Shown here one piece after another: positions 50,926 through 61,455 of a DNA stretch of 64,000 nt (positions are counted from its first letter, which is position 1; the number at the start of each line of letters is the position of its first letter). The stretch comes from Molossus alvarezi (lineage: Eukaryota; Chordata; Mammalia; Chiroptera; Molossidae). The translations under genes were made by a program, and so were the position numbers. The stretch lies in assembly GCA_037176705.1 (NCBI GenBank), contig CM073886.1:1426001-1490000 (forward strand). Reading direction: 5' to 3'. The notes under the pieces are model-generated. The model saw nothing but the letters and a program-made list of their open reading frames with translations. It did no database searches and was not told where the DNA came from.

Positions 50926-53860
50926 CTGTGCTCCTCTCTCAGACCCATCGTCTCCACTGCTCTGTGCTCTTCTCTCAAACCCATGGTCTCCTCTATTCTG
51001 TGCTACTCTTTCAGACCCATGGTACACCCTGCTCGCTGCTCCTCTCTAAGACCCATGGTCTACTTTTCTCTGTGCTCCTCTCAGTCCCATGGTCTCCCCT
51101 GCTCTGTGCTCCTCTCTCAGACCCATAGTCTCATCTTCTCTGTGTTCCTCTCACAGACGATGGTCTCCCCTGCTTCCTGCTCCTCTCTCAGACCCATTGT
51201 ATCCTCTTCTCTGTGCTCCTCTCTCAGACCCATGGTCTCCCCTCCTCTGTGCTCCTCTCTCAGATCCATGATCTCCCCTTCTCTGTGCTTCTCTCTAAGA
51301 CTCATGGACTCCCCTGCTCTGTGCATCTCTCTGACCAATGGTCTCCTCTTCTCTGTGCTCCTCTCTTAGACCCATGGTCTCCCCTCTCTGTGCTCCTCTC
51401 TCAGACCCATGGTTTCCACTGCTCTGTGCTCCTCTCTCAGACCCAATGTCTCCTCTTCTCTGTGCTCCTCTCTCAGAACCATGGTCTCCTCTTCTCTGTG
51501 CTCCTCTCTCAGACCCATCGTCTCCACTGCTCTGTGCTCTTCTCTCAGACCCATGGTCTCCTCTGTTCTGTGATACTCTTTCAGACCCATGGTACACCCT
51601 GCTCGCTGCTCCTCTCTAAGACCCATGGTCTCCTCTTCTCTGTGCTCTTCTCTCAGACCCATGATCTGGCCTCTGAGTGCTCCTCTCTCAGACCCATGGT
51701 GTCCTCTGCTCTGCGCTCTTCTCTCAGATCCATGGTATCCTCTGCTCTGTGCTTCTCTCTCAGACCCATGTTATACCCTGCTCGCTGCTCCTCTCTCAGA
51801 CCCAAGGTCTCGCTTCTGTGTGCTAGTCTCTCAGTTCCATGGTCTCCTCTTGTCTGTGCTCTTCTCTCAGACCCATGGTCTCCTCTGCTCTGTGCTTCTC
51901 TCTCAGACCCATGGTATACCCTGCTCGCTGCTCCTCTCTCAGACCCATGGTCCCCTTGCTTGCTGCTCTTCTCTCAGACCCATGGACTCCTCTGCTCTGT
52001 GCTTCTCTCTCAGACCCATGGTATGCCCTGCTCGCCGCTCCTCTCTCAGACCCAAGCTCCCGCTTCTGTGTGCTCCTCACTCAGACCGATGGTCTCCTCT
52101 TCTCTGTGTTCCTCTCTCAGTCCCATGCTCTCCCCTGCTCTCTGCTCCTCTCTCAGAACCCTGGTCTCCCCTGCTCTGTGCTCCTCTCTTAGACCCATGG
52201 TCTCCCCTCGGCTGTGCTGATCTCTCAGAACCCTGGTCTCCCTGTTCTGTGCTTATCTCTCAGACCCATGGTCTCCCCTTCTCTGTGCTCCTCTCTCAGA
52301 CCCATGGTCTCCCCTGCTCTGTGCTCATCTCTCAGACCCATGGTCTCATCTGCTCTGTGCTCCTCTCTCAGACCATGGTCTCCCTTGTTTGCTTTTCCTC
52401 TCTCAGACCCATGGACTCCTCTACTCGGTGCTCCTCTCTCAGACCTATGGTCTCGCTTCTGTGTTCTCCTCATACAAACCCATGTTCTCCTCTTTCTGTT
52501 CTTTTCTCTCAGACCCATGGTCTCCACTGCTCTGGGCACTTCTCTCAGACCCACGGACTCCTCTGCTCTGTGCTTCTCTCTCAGACCCATGGTATGCCCT
52601 GCTCGCTGCTCCTCTCTCAGACCCAAGCTCCCGCTTCTGTGTGCTCATCTCTCAGACCGATGGTCTCCTCTTCTCTGTGCTCTTCCCTCAGACCCATGGC
52701 CTCCTCTTCTCTGTGTTCCTCTCTCAGATCCATGCTCTCCCCTTCTCTGTGCTCCTCTCTCAGATCCCTGGTCTCCCCTGCTCTGTGCTCCTCTCTCAGA
52801 CCCATGGTCTCCCCTCCTTTCTGCTGATCTCTCAGACCCATGGTCTCCCCTGCTCTATGCTCATCTCTCAGACGCATGGTCTCATCTTCTCTGTGCTCCT
52901 CTCGCAGACCATGGTCTCCCTTGTTTGCTGCCCCTATCTCATGCTCATGGTCTCCTCTTTTCTGTGCTCCTCTTTCAGACAAATGTTCTCCTCTTCTCTA
53001 TGCTTCTCTTTCAGACCCATGGTCTCCAAGGCTCTGTGCTATTGACTCAGACCAATTGTCTCCTCTGTTCCGTGCTTCTCTCTCAGACCCATATTGTCCC
53101 CTTCTCTGTGCTCCTCTCTCAGACCCATGGTCTCCCCTGCTCTGTGCTCATATCTCAGACCCATGGCCTCATTTTCTCTGTGCTCCTCTCTCAGACCATT
53201 GTCTCCCCTACTTGCTGCTCTTATCTCAGATCCATGATCTCCTTTTTTCTGTGCTCCTCTCTCAGACCCATGGTCTCCTCTTCTCTCTGCTCCTCTCTCA
53301 GACCCATGGTCTCCTCTGCTCTGTGCTCCACTCTCAGACCCATGGAATCCTCTACTCTGTGCTCCTCTCTCAGACCTATGGTCTCCTCTTCTCTGTGCTC
53401 CTCTCTCCGACCCATGGTCTCCTCTTGTCTGTGCTCTTCTCTCAGACCCATGGTCTCCTCTGCTCTGTGCTTCTCTCTCAGACCCATGGTATACCCTGCT
53501 CGCTGCTCCTCTCTCAGACCCATGGTCTCCCCTGCTCTGTGCTCCTAACTCAGACCCATGGTATCATCTTCTCTGAGCTCGTCTCTCAGACCTATGGTCT
53601 CCTCTGGTCTGCGCACTTGTCTCAGACCCATGGTATCCTCTGGTCTGTGCTCCTCTCTCAAACCCATGGTCTCCCCTTCTCTGTGCTCCTCCCTCACACC
53701 CATGGCCATCTATTCTCTGTGCTCCTCTCTCAGACCCATAGTCTCTCCTGCTCTGTGCTTATCTCTCAGACCCATGGTATCCCCTGAACTTTGCTCCCCT
53801 CTCAAAACCATGGTCTCCTTTTCTCTGTGCTCCTCTCTCAGACCCATGGTCTCCCCTGCT
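50926..53860 (+). repeat. Divergent, less homogenised segment
   Basis: Still the same monomers, but this stretch has the least long-range correspondence to the rest of the window. It contains more private variants, for example CATACAAACCC near 52,470 and CTATTGACTCAG near 53,040. Short matches to the 1.6-2.8 kb and 62.7-63.5 kb types are seen, but not collinear for kilobases. Local duplications are present: 570 bp (50,941 and 51,511) and about 622 bp (around 51.8-52.1 and 52.4-52.7 kb). Confidence 0.65.
50941..51640 (+). repeat. 570-bp offset local duplication
   Basis: The monomer series CATCGTCTCCACTGC, a TTCTGTG(C/A)TAC or TGATAC unit, CATGGTACACCC and CTCTCTAAGACC starts at 50,941 and again at 51,511. 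The offset is exactly 570 bp. The GGTACACCC variant of the GTATAC unit is almost confined to these two places, which supports a local event. Confidence 0.75.
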
Positions 53861-53935
53861 CTGTGCTCCGCTCTCAGACCCATAGTCTCATCATCTCTGT
53901 GTTCCTCTCACAGACCATGGTATCCCCTGCTTCCT

Positions 53936-56900
53936 GCTCCTCTCTCAGACACATGGTCTCCTCTTCTCTGTGCTCTTCTCTGAGACCCATGGTTTCCTCT
54001 GCTCTGTGATTCACTCTCAAACACATAGTATACCCTGCTCACTGCTCCTCTATCAGCCCCATGGTTTCCTCTTCTCTGTGCTCCTCTCTCAGACCCATGG
54101 TCCCCCTGCTTGCTGCTCTTCTCTCAGACCCATGGACTCCTCTGCTCTGTGCTTCTCTTTCAGACCCATGGTATACCCTGCTCGCTGCTCCTCTATCAGA
54201 CCCATGGGCTCCTATTCCCTGTGTTCTTCTCTCAGACCCATGGTCTCCTCTTCTCTGTGCTCCACTCTCCGAATCATGGTCTCCCCTGATCTGTGCCTCT
54301 CCCTCAGACATATGGTCTCATCTTCTCTTAGCTCCTCTCTCAGACCCTTGGTCTCCTCTTCTCTGTGCTCCTCAGACCCATGGTCTCCTCTTCTCTGTGC
54401 TCCTCTCTCAGACCCATGGTCCCCCTGCACTGTGCTCCTCTCTCAGACCCATGGTCCCCCTGCACTGTGCTCCTCTCTCAGACCCATGGCCTCCCCTGCT
54501 TGTTGCTCCTCTCTCAGACCCATGGACTCCTGTACTCTGTGCTCCTCTCTCAAACCCATGGTCTCATCTTCTCTGTGCTCCTCTCAGACACAAGGTCTCC
54601 CCTTCTTGCTGCTCCTCTCTCAGACCCAAGGTCTCCACTGCTCTGTGCTCCTCTCAGACACATGCTCTCCAATTCTCTGTGCTCCTCTCTCAGACCCATG
54701 ATCGCCTCTGAGTGCTCCTCTCTCAGACCCATGGTGTCCTCTGCTCTTCGCTTTTCTCTCAGACCCATGGTATCCTCTGCTCTGTGCTTCTCTCTCAGAC
54801 CCATGGTATACCCTCCTCGCTGCTCCTCCCTCAGACCCATGGTCTCATCTTCTCTGTGCTCCTCTCTCAGACCTCTGGTCTCCCCTGCTTGCTGCTCCTC
54901 TCTGAGACCAAGGACTCCTCTACTCTGTGCTCCTATCTCAAACCCATGGTCTCATCTTCTCTGTGCTCTTCCCTCAGACCCATGGCCTCCTCTTCTTTCT
55001 GTTCCTCTCTCAGACCCATGCTCTCCCCTGGTCTGTGCTCCTCTCTCAGACCCCTGGTGTCCCCTGCTCTGTGCTCCTCTCTCAGTCCCATGGTCTCCCC
55101 TCCTCTGTGCTGATCTCTCAGACCCATGGTCTCCCTGCTGTTTGCTTCTCTCTCAGACCCATGGTATACCCTGCTCGCTGCTCCTCTATCAGACCCATGG
55201 TCTCCACCGCTCTGTACTCCACTCTCAGACCCCTGGTCTCATCTTCTCTGTTCTCCTCTCTCAGACCCATGGTCTCGCTTCTCTGTGCTCCTCTCTCAAC
55301 CCATTGATCCTCTGCTCTGTGCTCCTCTCTCAGACCCATGGTCCCCCTGCTCTGTCCTCCTCTCTCAGCCCCATGGTCTCCTCTTCTCTGTGCTCCTCTC
55401 TCAGACACATGGTCTCCTCTTCTCTGTGCTCTTCTCTGAGACCCATGGTTTCCTCTGCTCTGTGATTCACTCTCAAACACATAGTATACCCTGCTCACTG
55501 CTCCTCTATCAGCCCCATGGTTTCCTCTTCTCTGTGCTCCTCTCTCAGACCCATGGTCCCCCTGCTTGCTGCTCTTCTCTCAGACCCATGGACTCCTCTG
55601 CTCTGTGCTTCTCTTTCAGACCCATGGTATACCCTGCTCGCTGCTCCTCTATCAGACCCATGGGCTCCTATTCCCTGTGTTCTTCTCTCAGACCCATGGT
55701 CGCCTCTTCTCTGTGCTCCACTCTCCGAATCATGGTCTCCCCTGCTCTGTGCCTCTCCCTCAGACATATGGTCTCATCTTCTCTTAGCTCCTCTCTCAGA
55801 CCCATGGTCTCCCATACTTGCTGCTCCTCTCTCAGACCCTTAGTCTCCTCTTCTCTGTGCTCCTCAGACCCATGGTCTCCTCTTCTCTGTGCTCCTCTCT
55901 CAGACCCATGGATCCTCTGCTCTGTGCTCCTCTCTCAGACCCATGGTCCCCCTGCACTGTGCTCCTCTCTCAGACCCATGGCCTCCCCTGCTTGTTGCTC
56001 CTCTCTCAGACCAATGGTCTCCTCTACTCTGTGCTCCTCTCTCAGACCCATGGTCTCATCTTCTCTGTGCTCCTCTCAGACACAAGGTCTCCCCTTCTTG
56101 CTGCTCCTCTCTCAGACCCAAGGTCTCCACTGCTCTGTGCTCCTCTCAGACACATGCTCTCCAATTCTCTGTGCTCCTCTCTCAGACCCATGATCGCCTC
56201 TGAGTGCTCCTCTCTCAGACCCATGGCCTCCCCTGCTTGTTGCTCCTCTCTCAGACCCATGGACTCCTGTACTCTGTGCTCCTCTCTCAAACCCATGGTC
56301 TCATCTTCTCTGTGCTCCTCTCAGACACAAGGTCTCCCCTTCTTGCTGCTCCTCTCTCAGACCCAAGGTCTCCACTGCTCTGTGCTCCTCTCAGACACAT
56401 GCTCTCCAATTCTCTGTGCTCCTCTCTCAGACCCATGATCGCCTCTGAGTGCTCCTCTCTCAGACCCATGGCCTCCCCTGCTTGTTGCTCCTCTCTCAGA
56501 CCCATGGACTCCTGTACTCTGTGCTCCTCTCTCAAACCCATGGTCTCATCTTCTCTGTGCTCCTCTCAGACACAAGGTCTCCCCTTCTTGCTGCTCCTCT
56601 CTCAGACCCAAGGTCTCCACTGCTCTGTGCTCCTCTCAGACACATGCTCTCCAATTCTCTGTGCTCCTCTCTCAGACCCATGATCGCCTCTGAGTGCTCC
56701 TCTCTCAGACCCATGGTGTCCTCTGCTCTTCGCTTTTCTCTCAGACCCATGGTATCCTCTGCTCTGTGCTTCTCTCTCAGACCCATGGTATACCCTCCTC
56801 GCTGCTCCTCTCTCAGACCCTTGGTCTCCTCTTCTCTGTGCTCCTCAGACCCATGGTCTCCTCTTCTCTGTGCTCCTCTCTCAGACCCATGGTCCCCCTG

Positions 56901-58899
56901 CACTGTGCTCCTCTCTCAGACCCATGGTCCCCCTGCACTGTGCTCCTCTCTCAGACCCATGGCCTCCCCTGCTTGTTGCTCCTCTCTCAGAACAATGGTC
57001 TCCTCTACTCTGTGCTCCTCTCTCAGACCCATAACCTCTCCTCTGAGTGCTCCTCTCTCAGACCCATGGTCTCCCCTGCTCTATGCTCCCCTCTCAGACC
57101 CATGGTCTACACTGCTCGGTGCTCTTCTCTCAGACCCATGTACTACTTTGATCTGTGCTTCTCTCTCAGACCCATGGACTCCCCTGCTTGCTGCTCCTCC
57201 TCAGACCCAAGGTCTCATCTTCTCTCTGCTCCTCTCTCAGACCCATGGTGTCCTCTCCTCTGTGCTCTTCTCTGAGACCCATGGTCTCCCTTGCTCTGTG
57301 CTCCTCTCTCAGATCCATGGTCTCCCCTTCTCTGTGCTTATCTCTCAGACCCATGGTGTCCCCTTCTCTGTGCTCCTCTTTCAGACCCAAAGTCTCCTTT
57401 CTCTGTGTTCCTCTCTCAGACCCATGGTCTCCCCTGCTCTGTGCTTATCTCTCGGACCCATGGTCTCCCCTGCTCTATTCTCCTCCCTCAGACCCGTGGT
57501 CTCCTCTTCTCTGTTCTCCTCTCTGAACCATGGTCTCCCCTGCCCTGTGCTCCTCTCTCAGATCCATGGTCTCATCTTCTCTGTTCTCCTCTCTCAGACC
57601 CATGGTCTCGCTTCTGTGTGCTCCTCTCTCAACCCATTGATCCTCTGCTCTGTGCTCCTCTCTCAGACCCATGGTCCCCCTGCTCTGTGCTCCTCTCTCA
57701 GCCCCATGGTCTCCTCTTCTCTGTGCTCCTCTTTCAGACCCATGGTCTCGCTTCTCTGTGCTCCTCTCTCAGACACATGGTCTCCTCTTCTCTGTGCTCT
57801 TCTCTGAGACCCATGGTTTCCTCTGCTCTGTGATTCACTCTCAAACACATAGTATACCCTGCTCACTGCTCCTCTATCAGCCCCATGGTTTCCTCTTCTC
57901 TGTGCTCCTCTCTCAGACCCATGGTCCCCCTGCTTGCTGCTCTTCTCTCAGACCCATGGACTCCTCTGCTCTGTGCTTCTCTTTCAGACCCATGGTATAC
58001 CCTGCTCGCTGCTCCTCTATCAGACCCATGGGCTCCTATTCCCTGTGTTCTTCTCTCAGACCCATGGTCTCCTCTTCTCTGTGCTCCACTCTCCGAATCA
58101 TGGTCTCCCCTGATCTGTGCCTCTCCCTCAGACATATGGTCTCATCTTCTCTTAGCTCCTCTCTCAGACCCTTGGTCTCCTCTTCTCTGTGCTCCTCAGA
58201 CCCATGGTCTCCTCTTCTCTGTGCTCCTCTCTCAGACCCATGGTCCCCCTGCACTGTGCTCCTCTCTCAGACCCATGGTCCCCCTGCACTGTGCTCCTCT
58301 CTCAGACCCATGGCCTCCCCTGCTTGTTGCTCCTCTCTCAGACCCATGGACTCCTGTACTCTGTGCTCCTCTCTCAAACCCATGGTCTCATCTTCTCTGT
58401 GCTCCTCTCAGACACAAGGTCTCCCCTTCTTGCTGCTCCTCTCTCAGACCCAAGGTCTCCACTGCTCTGTGCTCCTCTCAGACACATGCTCTCCAATTCT
58501 CTGTGCTCCTCTCTCAGACCCATGATCGCCTCTGAGTGCTCCTCTCTCAGACCCATGGTGTCCTCTGCTCTTCGCTTTTCTCTCAGACCCATGGTATCCT
58601 CTGCTCTGTGCTTCTCTCTCAGACCCATGGTATACCCTCCTCGCTGCTCCTCCCTCAGACCCATGGTCTCATCTTCTCTGTGCTCCTCTCTCAGACCTCT
58701 GGTCTCCCCTGCTTGCTGCTCCTCTCTGAGACCAAGGACTCCTCTACTCTGTGCTCCTATCTCAAACCCATGGTCTCATCTTCTCTGTGCTCTTCCCTCA
58801 GACCCATGGCCTCCTCTTCTTTCTGTTCCTCTCTCAGACCCATGCTCTCCCCTGGTCTGTGCTCCTCTCTCAGACCCCTGGTGTCCCCTGCTCTGTGCT
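53936..58899 (+). repeat. Mosaic block Q, copies 2-3 (3,824-bp offset)
   Basis: About 53,936-55,075 recurs at 57,760-58,899 at an offset of 3,824 bp. Both copies share the two consecutive GGTCCCCCTGCACTG units and the CTCTGAGACCAAGGACTCC unit. Part of it appears a third time at 55.4-55.8 kb. The block is related to 4.9-7.4 kb. Confidence 0.78.
55976..56710 (+). repeat. 245-bp seven-monomer unit, three tandem copies
   Basis: CCATGGCCTCCCCTGC starts at 55,976, 56,221 and 56,466, exactly 245 bp apart. Each unit holds seven monomers, two of them shortened (CTCCTCTCAGACAC), and ends with the hub monomer pair. Copies two and three look identical. The first differs at a few bases near 56,011-56,060 (CCAATGGTCTCCTCTACTC in place of CCCATGGACTCCTGTACTC). 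Confidence 0.88.
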
Positions 58900-61455
58900 C
58901 CTCTCAGTCCCATGGTCTCCCCTCCTCTGTTCTGATCTCTCAGACCCATGAACTCCCTGCTGTTTGCTTATCTCTCTGACACATGGTCTCCCCTTCTCTT
59001 TGCTCCTATCTCAGACCCATGGTCTCCTTTTTTCTGTGCTCCTCTCTCAGACCCATGGTCTCCTCTTCTCTCTGCTCCTCTCTCAGACACATAGTATACC
59101 CTGCTCGCTTCTCCTCTCTCAGACCCATGGTCTCCTCTTCTCTGTATTCCTCTCTCAGACCCATGGCCTCCCCAGCTTTTAACCTCTCTCAGACCCATGG
59201 TCTCCCCTGCTTTCTGCTCCTCTCTCATACCCATGGACTCCTCTACTCTGTGCTCCTCTCTCAGACCCATGGTCTCGCTTCTGTGTGCTCCTCTCACAAA
59301 CCCATGCTCTCCTCTTCTGTGTTCTCCTCTCTCAGACCCTTGGTCTCCTCTTCTCTGGGCACTTCTCTCAGACCCACGGTCTCCTCTGCTCTGTGCTTCT
59401 CTCTCAGACCCATGGTATGCCCTGCTCGCTGCTCCTCTCTCAGACCCAAGGTCTTGCTTCTGTGTGTTAGTCTCTCAGTCCCATGGTCTCCTCTTCTCTG
59501 TGCTCTTCTCTCAGACCCATGGTCTCCTCTGCTCTGTGCTCCTCCCTCAGACCCATGGTCTTCCCTGCTCTGTGCTCCTCCCTCAGACCCATGGTCTCAT
59601 CTCTATGTGCTCCTCTCTCAGACACAGGGTCTCATCTTCTCTGTGCTCCTCTCTCAGACCTATGGTCTCCTCTGCTCTGTGTTACTCTCAGACCCATGGT
59701 CTCCTCTTCTCTCTGTTCCTGTCACAGACCCATGGTCTCCTCTTCTCTGTGCTCTTCTCTAAGACCCATAGTCTACTCTGCTCAGTGCTTCACTCTCAGA
59801 CACATAGTATACCCAGCTCGCTGCTCCTCTCTCAGTCCCATGGTCTCCTTTTCTCTGTCGTCCTCTCTCAGACCCATGGCCTCCCCAGCTCTGTATCCTC
59901 TCTAAGACCCATGGACTCCGCTGCTTGCTGCTCCTCTCTCAGACCCATGATCTCCTCTACTCTGTGCTCCTCTCTCAGACCCATGGACCCCTCTTCTCTG
60001 TGCTCCTCTCTCAGACCCATGATCTCGACTCTGAGTGCTCCTCTCTCAGACACATGGTGTCCTCTGCTCTGCGCTCTTCTCTTAGACCCATGGTATCCTC
60101 TGATCTGTGCTTCTCTCTCAGACCCATGGTATACCCCGCTCGCAGCTCCTCTCTCAGACCCAAAGTCTCGCTTCTGTGTGCCAGTCTCTCAGTCCCATGG
60201 TCTCCTCTTCTCTGTGCTCTTCTCTCAGACCCATGGTCTCCTCTGCTCTGTGCTTCTCTCTCACACCCATGGTATACCCTGCTCGCTCCTCCTCTATCAG
60301 ACCCATGGTTTCCTCTTCTCTGTGCTCCTCTCTCAGACCCATGGACTCCCCTGCTCTGTGCTGATCTCTCAGACCCATGGTCTCATCTTCTCTGTGGTCC
60401 TCTCTCAGACCATGGTCTCCCCTGCTTGCTGCTGCTATCTCAGACGCATGGTCTCCTCCTTTCTGTGCTATTCTCTCAGACCCATGGTCTCCTCTTCTCT
60501 CTGCTCCTCTCTCAGACCCATGATCTCGCCTCTGATTGCTCCTCTCTCAGACCCATGGTCTCCCCTGCTCTGTTCTTATCTCTCAGACCCATGGACTCCC
60601 CTGCTCTGTGCTCCTCTCTCAGACCCATGGTCTCCCCTGCTCTGTGCTCAACTCTCAGACCCATGGTCTCATCTTCTCTGTTCTCCTCTGTCACGCCATG
60701 GTCTCCCCTGCTTGCTGCTCCTATCTCAGACCCATGGTCCCCTCTTTTCTGTGCTCCTCTCTCAGACCCATGGTCTCCCCTGCTCTGTGCTGATCTCTCA
60801 GACCCATGGTTCATCTTCTCTGTGGTCCTCTCTCAGACCATGGTCTCCCCTGCTTGCTGCTGCTATCTCAGACGCATGGTCTCCTCCTTTCTGTGCTATT
60901 CTCTCAGACCCATGATCTCCTCTTCTCTCTGCTCCTCTCTCAGACCCATGATCTCGCCTCTGATTGCTCCTCTCTCAGACCCATGGTCTCCCCTGCTCTG
61001 TTCTTATCTCTCAGACCCATGGACTCCCCTGCTCTGTGCTCCTCTCTCAGACCCATGGTCTCCCCTGCTCTGTGCTCAACTCTCAGACCCATGGTCTCAT
61101 CTTCTCTGTGCTCCTCTCTCAGACCATTGTCTCCCCTGCTTGCTGTTCTTATCTCATGCCCATGGTCTCCTCTTTTCTGTGCTCCTATCTCAGACACATG
61201 GTCTCCTCTTCTCTATGCTTCTCTCAGACCCATGGTCTCCACGGCTCTGTGCTCTTCTCTCAGACCCATGGTCTCCTCTGTTCCGTGCTTCTCTCTCAGA
61301 CCCATTGTGTCCCCTTCTCTGTGCTCCTCTCTATGACCCATGGTCTCCCCTGCTCTGTGCTTATCTCTCAGACCCATGGTCTCCCCTGCTTGCTGCTCCT
61401 CTCTCAGACCCATGGTCTCCTCTTCTCTGTGCTCCTCTCTCAGACCCATGGTCTC
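58536..61455 (+). repeat. Partial higher-order unit, copy e
   Basis: Collinear with copy d at an offset of 30,238 and with copy b at 41,018. At 61.33-61.45 kb it follows the copy b/c version and then joins block R monomers (AGAACCATTATCTCGCC) as at 31,460. A private change, CTATGACCC, is seen near 61,333 where the other copies have CTAAGACCC. The left boundary is blurred because the preceding mosaic shares several monomers. Confidence 0.78.
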
